A stretch of DNA of 64,000 nt from Pectinophora gossypiella. Lineage: Eukaryota > Arthropoda > Insecta > Lepidoptera > Gelechiidae. A program made the translations under genes and the position numbers. This document shows positions 49,216 to 62,045 of this stretch, one piece after another (the stretch's first letter is position 1; each line of letters opens with the position of its first letter). Under the pieces are notes generated by a model that had not been told where the DNA came from, ran no database searches, and was given only the letters and a program-made list of their open reading frames with translations. The stretch lies in contig NC_065422.1 of assembly GCF_024362695.1 (NCBI RefSeq), forward strand, positions 7,749,534 through 7,813,533. Direction: 5' to 3'.

Positions 49216-49295
49216 GTAATTTCAGTTTAATACGCATTGATTCCATACACGTAATTCAGACATAATTTCGCATTTTTAATATTAGCATACATACA

Positions 49296-49620
49296 TAAAC
49301 AGCCTATATACGTCCCACTGCTGGGACAGACCTCCCCTCAATCAACCGGAGGGGGTATGGAGCATACTCCACCACGCTGCTCCACTGCGGGTTGGTGGGG
49401 GTGTTTTTTACGGCTAATAGCCGGGATCAACGACTTAACGTGCCCTCCGAAGCACGGAATCATCTTACTTTTTCGGACAATCAGGTGATTCAAGCCTGAA
49501 AAGTCCTTACCAAACAAAGGACAGTCTCACAAAGTGATTTCGACAGTGTCCCCATCGGGAATCGAACCCGGACCTTCAGATCGTGAGCCTAATGCTCTAA
49601 CCACTAGACCACGGAGGCTG
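49296..49620 (-). mobile_element. tRNA-derived SINE A, full length
   Basis: Head at right ('ctctaaccactagaccacgg'), tail at left ('acgtcccactgctgggac'). It starts four bases after the stop codon of a LINE fragment. Confidence 0.92.
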
Positions 49621-49623
49621 TTA

Positions 49624-49840
49624 TCATATATACCGCTTAAACTCCCTTAACCAAGTCTCTGCCGAAACCGTCACACAATGCAGCTTGCCTATGCCATCTG
49701 GGAACCGGTGTAGACGGCACTCGTTCACTATGTGAGATATGGTTTGATCCAAGTGACCGCATTCAAAGTATGGCGACTTCTTTAAGCCCCATTTATATAA
49801 GTGATGGCTCGACTTTCCATGGTTTGTCCTATAAAGCTCG
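49624..49840 (-). pseudogene. Jockey-type LINE C-terminus
   Basis: Minus frame ends TGA at 49624-49626 and shows K-W-G-L-K-K-S-P, then C-G-H-L-D-Q-T-I-S-H-I-V-N-E-C, the zinc-knuckle-like end of Jockey-clade ORF2. About 70 codons remain. Confidence 0.85.
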
Positions 49841-50074
49841 GTGAGGTAAGTACTTAGTTTAACTTGCGATGGATGTATCTTTGACTACCCCATATGGGCT
49901 TATGTTTTAGAGCTTACTAGTAGATAATTGTCTACATAAGGTTTTCATGTTCGTATGAACATCACATTATACCAGCAGTAGTAGTATTGACAGTAGTAAC
50001 TTGTGATGTAAGAGGCTTGTGTAATTTAAAACAACAGGGTGCTTAAATAAAACACAACTTTTCAAACCAGTTTC

Positions 50075-50080
50075 TTTATT
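50075..50080 (-). terminator. Distal poly(A) signal AATAAA, candidate end of brat mRNA
   Basis: AATAAA on the minus strand, followed about 20-30 nt downstream by a G/U-rich stretch (50046-50062). Dispersed repeats resume just beyond it (LINE and SINE at 49290-49840), so it sits at the border of the repeat-free block. Confidence 0.5.
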
Positions 50081-53000
50081 TCGTGTTCATCATTTTAATA
50101 CAACATACAAGTAAATTTATCATCAGATATTATTTATCAATTCTTACTCACTAACTTAATTAAGACCTGAATAACAAGTAGGTATGTATGAGTATTAATC
50201 ATGCTTCACAGATTCGAAAATACACGTCAAATTATTTCTTGTATCATTAAGTTATATAGCAGTAGCTGTTCAACCCACACAAAAGTTATAAAAGAAAAAT
50301 GAAACAGATGAATAACAAATGCTTAAGACAATAAACCCTTTAAACATGGAATGTTTCGATTTGGAAACTTCAATTCCAATTGTCAGTAAATGCAAAAAAA
50401 TGAAGTCGTATTACAAGATTAATCGAATACAAAAAAAGAAATAAATAAAATAATATTAAAAACACAAACACACGCTGAAACGACAACTGAAAGAAGGTGA
50501 AAACTTACTTTTAACTTTTGCGAAAACAAATCGTCATGAAAGTCCCTTTTATCTCAAAGACAAATGACAGTTAACATTACAATTTAATTAACTTCGAAAT
50601 ACGCTGTTTTATATAATATATTTTAAATAAAACAATAGGTACACAGTCAGTACTATTTGACAACCATCAACTAACACAGAGACTACACATTTTCTGTTTT
50701 TCATAATATAGTTTTTTACAAATAGGGGGAAGTACAAAACAGAAGGGGAAACGTATTAAACTGGGTAACTTAAACAAGCTAAAGGAAAATATAATAAGGA
50801 CACAAAAAGTGTCGAAAGCTTGTGACTAGAGAGAAGCAAAAACTTCGGCGAAACAAAATTATAGAATATAATAAAAGTACGTGAGTTACCGAGAACTTAA
50901 CTCATAAAACTACGAAGAAACTTATGGGCTAACCTAATCGAAACTTCACTGACTAGCTCCGCAAATACACACAAGTAAGACAAAATAAATATATACGTAT
51001 TAAATAATTAATAATAAGACATATTCATACGAAGCCAGGCAAATATTGAAGATCTATGATCAAAATCTTGAAAACTATTTTCCTTGTTATTTATTTTGAA
51101 TAGATTTGGCCGCTTACTCATTTCAGAGTAAGGTATGGTGAAACATGGGCATATTCCTGAAAAATCATTTAAATTGTGTAATGATTACTCCAGGCTGAAA
51201 TCGTCAATGAACTGTATCACTACTAATTCTGTAAGGATTTAGAAGTGAAATGTTAAAATAGAATGCAAAACCTCTTAACGAATTGCAGGGTTTTTTTATA
51301 TTCCTATCTCAATGTTTGGCTTCGTACAAACAAAAATCGTACCAAAAAAAACTTATCGGTGCAATAACATAAGTGCTAAGTGGGTTGTAATAATAACTGT
51401 GCATTAGGAAACTGTTCGGTAAAGAGATCAGAGGTGTAAGTACAATCTATAGAACATGAACACTAAACAACTAAATCATTTGCCACGATTTATCTGTTAC
51501 TACATGGTATAAAAATCGAGGGAGTTATTTATAGCTTGATATACATTAATCATACAATATGTACGTAGACATGTAACTATAAAATCTACTGAGACAAAAT
51601 AATGACGTTATTGAAATGAAATACTGAGATGCAAATGTATTTGGATCCAAACAGAAACAAACTTCGATTCCATAGCGATACTTTCGTCAAGACTTGTAAT
51701 AGTACCGGTTCATTGCATATCTTTGTGACCACGCGTAAAAATGTAAAAACCAACCACAAAACATACAATTTTCCTTATTTTGTTTTTTACATTCTGTCGT
51801 GCGTCTGCGAAATAGTACTCTGGATGGAAAATCTTCGATATTTTGACTTGACACATTCGACAAACACCCCGGGCCGCGACTCCCGTCGGCCACACAGACA
51901 AAATCGTGGCAACGACGTACTTTACCACACGTTATATTTAAATTCCTACACAGATATAAACCTTAAGTATCGATTAGCATTCAAGTTCATTATGAAAAAA
52001 TATATCAATGGAAATATTTTTCAACTTCTCTCCTTAATTTCATACCACCCAAGAACAACTTAATTATGCATGTGACAACCGATTTCTATAACTACTTGTT
52101 TATCCCTAACAACACTTTGGCAACAAACAGTATTTAGTTTTTACTCCATCAATTTCAACAGTAACGTCAACATTATTGTAGTTAACATTACCATGGATTG
52201 TTATTCCAAACATTTATCGAGTCCGTTTATTTTCATCGTCTTTAAAGATAGAAGACAGAAAAGTCGACAGTAGACGTGTTTCGATAATGTGACGCCATCA
52301 ACGTCGGCTGACGGGCCCAACTATCCAATTTCCTTAAATTTGGCTATCAAATTAATTTATTAAACTCTACCATACTATTCGGCCCGCCAGTCAACGCCTA
52401 AAACAAAAAACTACCTAATCAAGAAACAATTTATCCAGGATTTTTAGTCGTTTTTTATCATTTTTCTTTTACTGTGATCAGTCTTAAAATTGAGTCATAC
52501 GATCTAACTAAGAAATGATGAATTCTTAAATTTATCTTAAATCATTGCTAGGCCAGAGCTAACATCATTTTTGCGGTGAGGTATCAAGTGAACTGTAAGT
52601 GGAAGTAGTTAGTACTATTTAGGGAGATTAAAAGAAAGGCTGGGGCCCGCAAGTTGGCCAAAAACGAGAAAAATAGTAAGGCAAGTTTTAAATAGGTAGC
52701 TGACAAAAGAAGCATCTCTTTACCTATGCATACTAACTGGCAAGTATATAAGGAAATTCTGATGGTAAAATTATGTCTTGATTAATACAAATTATTCTCT
52801 TTATTAAGTCAGATATTTTTCCTTGCGGTATCACTGCTAACTTGAGGGTCCCAGCCATATAGTATACAAGTGTAGGCGACGATTTAATATTAGAAGGTGT
52901 TACAATATCGATGTTGTTCTCTTCACATTGGTTCAAAGGCTCTCCATTCTCACATTTGCCAAGTCAATCGCTACCCATTACATATCAGCTTCATAGTTAA

Positions 53001-55427
53001 ATGGAAAAGGGAAATTTACCTGTCTAAGGAAAAGGCTTCTCCGCTAGTAAGGCTCTCGGGGAAACTAATTTACACCACCCTTAACACATACATTATTATT
53101 GGTTTTAGAGTAATCAACATTGAATAGTTTTCATTTTAATATTAATCTTAATACTAAAGAGTACAAAAAATAAAGGAAATATTATGAATATATGAAAAAC
53201 AACAAGTTTTTTTTTTTATCAGCGAAAACCATCGCATTTCATATAAGAACAACATTGTTTTTTTTTTCATTACAGTAACATTAATTGTATTATCCACGCT
53301 TACGAAGTAGAGATGGGAAGTAACAGGTCTAAGAGACTCTCGTGGTACGTCGACCAGACCGCGGCCCACCACGCACGGTGCGCGGGCGCCGATACAATCC
53401 TAACCACTCGATCGTTTCCCTTCGATTATCCTCAAAGTATCAAAAATATCTGCTAAAACAGCCCTTTCCTTACAGAAAAACTCGATAGAGTACATTTTGA
53501 ACAGTCTCGAAGTAACTAATGAGTAGGTAACAATTATCAAACGTGTTAAATGGGGATATGCACGAATCGAAATATTGAAATCAACAATATTACCACATTA
53601 GGACGTAGTTAAAGCGATACCTACACAGGACACTACAGTAACATCTAACCTAGATACAGGGTACGATACAAATTTAGACGTAGCACTTACATTAACAGTA
53701 TAGATAATGATTGAATGTGCGAAACACACCAAGGTTTTATCTGTACAAAATTTCAAACGAGTTTACTTTTTTTTTATAAAAGGTTTAACACATTCCTCCA
53801 AGTTTAAGGCCACGGCGCAAAATGGTGTTTCAGTATATTAAAGTTAGATTACTGAATTACGTTTATGTTTTATAGTTGACATATACTATATAACGGGCCT
53901 TATTTACAGTGTCGAGCGCAGTGCTTGATCTCGTGTTGCGTACGAGTGTCCAGACAAGCAGACGCGTGTTGGCTAAGTTATTGAACGAAATCGTGCGAAA
54001 GCATCTCGTGAAAATCTGCAATATTACCTTAACCCTAACGTACAAACTACATGAAAGCACTGCTTGAAGGTTACGTTACACTACTCGTATGTAAAAATAT
54101 TGGTGACAGACATAGCTGTTCAAAGCTCAAGGTGTACTTACGACTAAACTAACATAGACAATGCAATATCTAAAAATACACACTACATCCGTATTCTACG
54201 TAGGTTATATATATTTAATTCATCATAAGCATGCGTTTTTCCTTATAACTGGCAGGATGGCATTAATTAAGTGTTGTAAAATCGATTTGTGTGTGGACAA
54301 TTTAAGCATCATATAACTAATATTTAGGTTAAAACTTATGTGCATACACATATTAACATTTAATTATCTAAAAGCAATTTCTTTGGCGACTAGCTCCGTG
54401 AAGAAAGATTCCAAACAACCAATCTCGTCCAATCGTAATCCTTTACAAACATTCTGAACAAAAACTGAATTTGGCCTAATTTTGTCTATTTGACGCCACT
54501 TTGTGGACGATATGTCACGTTTCATGTCCGAAACAATTTTGCTATTAAATCTTTTTATTTTTTTAACATTGGAATAATCTGAATTTGGATCAGTATTGTC
54601 AAGTCTATCAAATAAAATATAGTGAGTTCTGTACCTGTGGCACTCGTGGAAACCGCATTCTAATCACACCTACATAAGTCTGAGAGGTCTCAGTAATCAA
54701 TACAGCCAGTGTATTCAACTCTATGGCTTTTAATCACAACAATCTGTTTCCTCGAGTGCCTCGATACAGCGTCCAACGTCGCAATACATCATTTCGTACC
54801 GTATACTTCACTAACCATTCCCTACCTTACCACCAAATGTTAAAATAGAAACATTACTTGATATGTTATTAGCTACACCACCGTCTTACCACGCAGCTTC
54901 TTTTGGAATCTTTCTATGTATAAAAACACATTTATATAAGTAAAAATCACACACCTTACATTAAGTACCTAGCATACGAAACTAAAGGGTTAATGTGAAA
55001 CTGTTCATCTCTTTCTATTTCCTAGTACATGTAGGATCGAGAGAGATGCCAGCAACTAGGACACAAAGCAAACTTAATCTAAATATGAAAGTCCAACTTA
55101 AGGGCAAAACCACAATGAATGATAGCTGTACGAAGACATAATACCTAGTCAATATTTTAGTAGAATTCACATCATATAATAAAATACCTTACGAACTCCA
55201 AAACTTTGACATTAAAAAATTATTCATCATTGAGAAAATAAATACTATTATTTGCAAACGTTTCAACTAACATAAGCGATAGTAAAATATTTTTTACAAT
55301 AAAATGTATCATAAATTCAAACGTGAGTTAAATTTAAAAACATTCAGCGTAGTTTCTTTGAGGATGGATGGTTTGTGCTCATATGTGCTTTGTTCACCTT
55401 AACTTACAACAATCACATTTTTGACAA

Positions 55428-55505
55428 CTTGCGCGGGCGCAGGTCGCGACCACCACCTGGCGCCGGCAAGTCACGTCAGCCGGCCGTCCGGCCACCCTGA
55501 CTCAC
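55428..55505. other. GC-rich hairpin island within the brat downstream block
   Basis: GGGCGCAGGT (55435-55444) can pair with ACCTGGCGCC (55455-55464) with one bulge; 'ccggccgtccggcc' follows. It stands out in AT-rich DNA. Confidence 0.5.
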
Positions 55506-56939
55506 ACTACATTAACGAATTTATTCATTCACTTTCAAAATCAACATCAGTCATCGAATACAGTAAATTATTGAATATTCTCTTCCAAGAAAAAATACAT
55601 CAAAAAAATCTAGTGAAATACTAACATTCTGTGCAATTCACTAAATTAGTAGCGAATTAATGAAATTCAACAATGATACAACATCGCCTCCTTATATAAT
55701 TAAGTTCCTCGTCAAAGCGATGATAAAAAAGACTTTATAAAATACAAATGGTAATGAGAAAATTAATACAATTCCTGAGCAATTATACGCGTATTTCACA
55801 CATGTCTTGCATACAAGCAACTTTAAATTGCACGAAGTTGCGTAAATAAAACGGCATAATGCGCGCGTCGGCGTCTCCAAATCGTGCAACTCAAAACTGC
55901 CCTCGCGCGAACTACATACGCCGATCGGCTGACTACTAAAGGAACGTACAAGCGACAATGTATTTACATATTTCGCATTACACGTCAACATATTGTTAAG
56001 TTTTATTAAAATTCAACGACGCTCTACGTAATAATAAAGTGACCAAACCGTCAACCACATAAGTACATCTGACATGCTAACATAGATACAATATCTACCT
56101 CGATGAATACATTAACAGGTGAACTTATAACTGTCACAAAATTACCGATTTCAAACAATGTTAAGATTACACGTACAGCTAACGATATGGTTACTGTTAA
56201 CCCTTATTAATTCGCATCTTATCCTGTCCAATTCGGATATCGGTCCGTCTATGCCTAACAACAAATCATTGGATATATTATGCCTACCTTCTTCCTAAAT
56301 AACGTCTTACAAGTTAACCTATCGTTGACTCATAGTTTCCATTACAAAAATACACAATCTTGCTAACCATTCCAGTTTGATTTTCCCGTCGATTTCCTCT
56401 TGTACAGATCCCGGCATCCCTTATAACTAAGCGGTAATACTACCAACATCATTATTCTAAGCTTATATACAGTTAATTTACTACACACTTCCTGGCATGT
56501 CGAATTTTGTGAAAAGATTTTTCAGGATGAAGGGGTGAGGCAGAAGCTTGAAATTTCATCAATGAAAAGTGTCAACGTCGTGGGAATAAAAGGTCAATGA
56601 TCGCATGGGTCGCTTTTACTTAGGGTTAAGAGGAACGTACAGCAGCAATATTTGGTTTCAGTAATGGCTGGTGGAAACGCATGGCTTTATACAATGAAAC
56701 AATTCGTTGATACTTACGTCGTACTATCTGAAACCGAAAGCAGTTTAGGTGTATTTGATTCTTAATTTTAACCTTAAGAAAACTGCTGAGTATAAAATTA
56801 TAAACAATTTTTGTAAGCCTAGCCGTGCTTACGTTTCTAATAGGTGCTAAAGTTAGTTTAGTAAAAATGTTCCCTATAGTAATTGACTTGGAAGTAGTGG
56901 TTTTGGTTAGCGCATTATTTAAGTATTTTTAAGCAGTGC

Positions 56940-57240
56940 TGCTGTGGATAGGGAAGGAGAAGGACTGTATCCGAAGGAGTTGAAGGCTGAATGCCGGCTG
57001 ACGCCATCAGTGCATGGAGAGAGCCCATTGCAACGTCCGCCGCGCGCCGGGTGGGTAGCCTACACACGTACAACCATACCTAGACACGGATGCGGTTACA
57101 GAACCGACTTTGTCCGTCTCAGTCACATCTTTGCGATTCGGAATCGCGCCGTCTCTCTCTGCGAGCTACGCAGTGTCAGCCAATGCACTCTCAACCTTGA
57201 CCATATAAATAGCTACATCGTAGAAAAGTAAAGCTTAGTC
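56940..57240 (+). promoter_or_regulatory. Possible plus-strand core promoter in a GC-rich island
   Basis: A GC-rich stretch ends in TATAAATA (57204-57211) and, 31 bp later, TTAGTC (57235-57240), close to the arthropod initiator TCAGTY. No plus-strand coding exon follows that I can see. If used, it would drive an antisense RNA through brat. It may equally be chance. Confidence 0.25.
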
Positions 57241-58207
57241 GGGATAGTTTTACTTACTTTAGAATAAAAAGTCCTTACACGAAGTTATAGCCTACATTCA
57301 TAAGAATATGTATTCCTCATTGATTTATCCGTGTTTAGTACATACACTTCAGTTTTATCGTCCATGTCACTGAGAATCCAAGGCCTAGATATTGACTAAA
57401 GATTTGAACTATTTCAGAAGTTTGAGCTACGGTTTAAAGATTAAATAATATACTAACTCCTTTTGAAGGTAACGTTGTCCAATTAATTATATTCGAATTG
57501 GTCAGTGAATCTAATATTGTATTTTACAAGTCTCTACAGACTTATAGTCTTGTGTTTTCTTCACAAAATACTTATTCATTTGGTAATTTTATGAGTCTTT
57601 TAGACGTAAAAAATGCAAAAGTTGTAGTGCAATCAAACTACAAAACTTATAAAAATGTGCTGTTTAATACCTCGGCCACATGAATGGATTTTTAATTACA
57701 TTGTATTAGATTAAGAGCTCACGAATAATATAAGGATTCTATTCGTTTTATAATGTATAAATGTGTTTATTTATAATTATCGAAATTCAAAAATGCCTAC
57801 TTTTTTTCGTAAAAAAGCGAGGATTGCATTCGATCTTTATTTAAGTTGAAATTCAAAGAACTGCGTACTTTTAAGTATACAATTTTCGTTCATATGCTCA
57901 TAAGAGATATCTCATTGAAATTGTTACAAAATTGTTGATAGTTAAATGGAATCCAACGTTTGGGTTGTGCCGTAGTTGTAGGTACAGTACCTACAAATAT
58001 TTTTATTTTCCTATTTTGTATAAAGTATTGTCAAGAGTTGTGCCTAGACCAGTGTTCTAGTTTGTAATGGTCTATATGTTTATTTAAAGCAATTTTTAAC
58101 AGAAATGTGGCCGAAGACAGGTGTAACGATACTTAAGACTAAAGCAATACTTACGAATTCCAGCCACCATTTGTTCCCCAACACCAACTGTTTGAAAATG
58201 TCACAAG

Positions 58208-58240
58208 AAGCACACACACACACACGCACACACAAGTAAC
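58208..58240. repeat. (CA)n microsatellite
   Basis: CACACACACACACGCACACACA run in the brat downstream block. Confidence 0.85.
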
Positions 58241-60439
58241 ACACACTCATTGGACCTACCACCACTAAGGTAAAAGTTTGTGCCAAGGAATCGATTTGAT
58301 TACTTCATCAAATTGATTATCCAGAACTGATTTTTCTATTTTGATGTTATTTAATTGGGTAGTAAAGTGTAATTTAGATCCTAAGCAAGCAATTCGACCG
58401 ATATGTTAGAACAAGAACTTATGTTGATTATGCAGTTTTAAGTGAATATATTTATATATGTAGTAAGAGACTTGTGTGATTGACAACAGCAACCTAGTAC
58501 AGTATACAATATACGTAATATATATAGTACTAACGTTGCAAATTAAATGCATAGTATACTATGCAGATTCAATGGCACAAACATGCAAGTATCAGTCGAC
58601 ACTTCTTTAATAAAATTAAAAAAGTCAAGACCAATCCAAAGGAACACTACCATAAGCACTACTCGGGCAAAAAAAAAAAAGAAAATCAAAATAAAACACA
58701 CAGTAAAACTGCAATGAACTGGTATTATTATAAAAAGCAATTATACAACAAAAATAATTCAAAACAAAACGATGTACATTAATTTAAAGAACAATTGTTT
58801 ATACAAATAATTAAAAAAATATAATAATTATAACAACAAACATCGACAAAATATATTTAAAGACAAAACATGTTTCAATTTTAATCAGTCCTCAAGCTTT
58901 AGAAATGCAATTTTAAGAATGAAATGTTTTCGTACTGAAAATCATTTGTTTTCACTTACATATTATGCAAAACACAAAAAAGTTAATTGTGAACGAAAAG
59001 TTTGTAATAATAATCATTATAAATGAAACTTAAAATACCTTTTTCAGGTTCAAATTAACATAACTCATTACTGTCATTGGAAAATAATATCGTTAAAAAA
59101 GTTATTACACTTTCCTAACGTGAAGGTGTAATTGTCATAATTTGAAATTCTTACTTATTAGAAAATTTTGCCACTATACTATTACTACATTTAAATATAA
59201 TACGTTTAAACGATCTCAATTAAGTAGAAGCGTATGTTGTTACCAAAATAAGTTTTATTCGCAAAACTTACAGTTTTAATTACAACTGTAAAGTTTAACG
59301 AATAAAGCTTTTAAATTTTAAGTCTAACTATGTATTGGATAGCAAACCCTCAGTTCATTGCGAGAATTCAAGAAATCATTACATAGACATTACATTACGA
59401 TGGATTACATTCTTCAATAATTTCAATTTTATTAAATTAGCAAAAAACTGAGGAAAAGCAAACTATACGGGCTTTTGAATCGACTGACAACTAAATTAAT
59501 ATCTCAGTAGTTTAAGTGAAGTGAAACCGTTCAAATGATAAATTTATTAGGAACAGACAAGCCTACATCGAATTCATTGGTGATAATCACTGAAATTTGG
59601 ATTCTGCTTTCAAATACCCAAATGGAACTTAAAATGCGCTGAATGATAAACACATACATTTAAATTAAAACGATCAGGTTAAAACCCCTTCCATAATTAT
59701 AAGAACATAACGTTGTAGAATAGAATTTATTACTGTAGTAGGTACTTATTTCTCATTTCACATAATAAGGATATTATAAAGAGTGTCAATATTTAAGTAC
59801 ATTTCGGGTATTTAAAGGGTAGCAGTGAATTTCACTTCACCTAATCTAGTGAGAGAAAAGGCATTTACTATTCGATCGAAGACACGTCAAGATGTGAAAG
59901 GTAGCTTGGTTGATTGCAAAATACAGCAAAAATACTTGAAAGAGAACTGATGGTACATAATGCTCAGTAATTAATGCAAGTATGTAAACGATAATATAAA
60001 TAATCAACTCAAAATTCCTCTATTTTATTCAAATAAATACTGATTTCATTCAAGGACCTTTCGTGACGATTTTGATAACACAGATAAGAAGCGCAATCTG
60101 TTGATTCCTGTCATGGCTTATCTTGCACTAATAAAGGTTAAGCAGTTGAAAGGGTTCGTTCAGGAAACCTTACGATTAGATTTAATAAATCAGAGTATGG
60201 TACATATTTACAAACAATACTAAATATCACTCATTAAATCACAACATGATTTTATGGCACATGTTAAACAGGTGTCGCAAGTCAACCAAAGCTCTCCCCA
60301 TCTGCAGACGTGGCTTCAAAGCGCAATTATTATAACATAGGAATATCACCAAATTGAAACGCGTAACCTAAATATACTAATGCAGATCAAAAATTAAGAA
60401 AACGATCCATGACCCGAACGCACGTATCGAATCAGATCT

Positions 60440-60445
60440 TTTATT
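60440..60445 (-). terminator. First canonical AATAAA downstream of the brat stop
   Basis: Minus-strand AATAAA about 1.6 kb after the TGA. An earlier ATTAAA variant lies at 61170-61175. Either could serve a proximal brat isoform. Use is not shown by the sequence. Confidence 0.35.
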
Positions 60446-62045
60446 GTCATAGATTCAGCAAAAAAAATACTAAAAATCATTATTCACTAAGAAAAAAAAC
60501 CAAAAACTAATGAAAATCGAACTAAAATAATTCTGCTAACACACTCAAACACACGGTAATGTAGTAAAAAATAATAGCATAATATTCATAAAATACAAAA
60601 AGTAAACGTTACACATGCACCGTATAATACTACCACTACAAAAATAAAGTTGTTTTCATATAAAAAATATCTTACCAGAATAACGAATTGTATATTATTT
60701 TGTATACCGAGCAAGCTGTAATACCCCAGTAAGAATCGCGGGCAACCACGCGGTGCTCTTATCTCAGCTAAAATCTCAAATTTATCATCATTAAAAAAAG
60801 TCTAGCGAGACGACCATTTCCTAAAGTGCTCTACTAGTTACTACCGTGTCCAATTACTTAAAAAAAAACATTCAAATAGGTACTACATTTGTATAAAAAC
60901 GAACAATATTATCAACCAAATGTTACTAATTGTTAAAAAATAATAACGAAACATGAGAAATTTAAGGTCCGTGGGCTCTCAGTGACTAGGCGGTAATGAC
61001 ATGAACGGTCGTTAAGAGTAAAATGTCTAGAGTAATCTGAGAATTAAAAAACTACAACCATCACTATTAGTCATAATCATAAATTAGTTACACCGTAATC
61101 TAAAATGCTTTATAATACTCATACTAGAAATTATCTGAGCGATATAAAACACTTTCGATCATTGTGATGTTTAATATGTTTTGGTTCGAAGGATCGGCAG
61201 CTCCTCACTGCCATCTGGAGACTCTGTCGGGAATAACGCCGCAGTCGACTTTGTCATTGATAAAACCCCTACCATCACATTTCCCTACAATTTTGTAACT
61301 ACAAAGAGGGGTAGTAACTAAAGATTGTCCATATCAGCTCAATCAATTTAACACTTATCTAATAATAATGTAACAACTTCTTACTTAGTTTCATAATCAT
61401 ATTTCCATCGACACAGAATAAGTGCTAATTAAAAACAGGAAGTGCCATTGTGCCGAAGAATATCCTTAAAACTAACAACAATACCGCTCGATGCTCTCTT
61501 ATTACGATAAAATCACACGCTTAACGCCTAACAATTTGTTAAGTAATAGTTAAAATATTGGTCCAACAAATGGGCTAAATAATACAAATGCCCTTAATAT
61601 TCATCCCTAATTTAACGACGTGGGATATGAAAAAATATTATTCAATAGATCAAAAAATGATAGGGGTGGAGAACACCGTTCGCTTGTTTTGGATCGACCC
61701 AACGGAATAATCTCTATCCTCCAATAGGTACCAAATAACAATGTCAATACTATAGCTAATCTCATTACAGTTTCGTTTAGAAATAATGCATACAGAGATC
61801 TCATGCCGAAAATATTGTATAGGACTTTATCGTTACTTGAATTGATCACACCGAGACAGCCACAATAATAATCACTTGCACTTATAAAAACTAGCAAGTT
61901 CCGTATTTCACTTGAACGTCACTTTATACAAAAATTGACACGTATGGCCGTTAGTCTCTTACATTTACGGGATGCGTTTGAATGTGTCGATTTTTGGCTT
62001 ATAGTTCATCGGTCATTCCGATCTCCGGTGATCAGGGCGTACGGT

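Larger units (their letters stand above)
50060..62045 (-). other. brat: Probable very long brat 3' UTR / repeat-free regulatory domain
   Basis: About 12 kb between the brat stop codon and a strong minus-strand poly(A) signal. I see none of the SINE, LINE or MITE families that crowd positions 1-50000, and no coding exon with splice sites on either strand. Composition is AT-rich with A-rich runs on the plus strand (U-rich in the brat sense) and a few GC-rich islands (53330-53410, 55428-55505, 55860-55935, 56940-57205). Canonical AATAAA hexamers in brat sense first appear about 1.6 kb after the stop (60440-60445), so even the short form would be long. From memory, Drosophila brat is among the genes with extended neural 3' UTRs. 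That the whole block is transcribed is inference; parts could be enhancers or a separate non-coding gene. Confidence 0.6.

Noticed and set aside
51629..52063. 144-codon plus-strand open frame
   Set aside because: No motif, odd composition, and it lies in the brat downstream block where AT-rich chance frames are expected.
56944..57231. 95-codon plus-strand open frame
   Set aside because: The frame length follows from the GC-rich composition; no domain or splice evidence.
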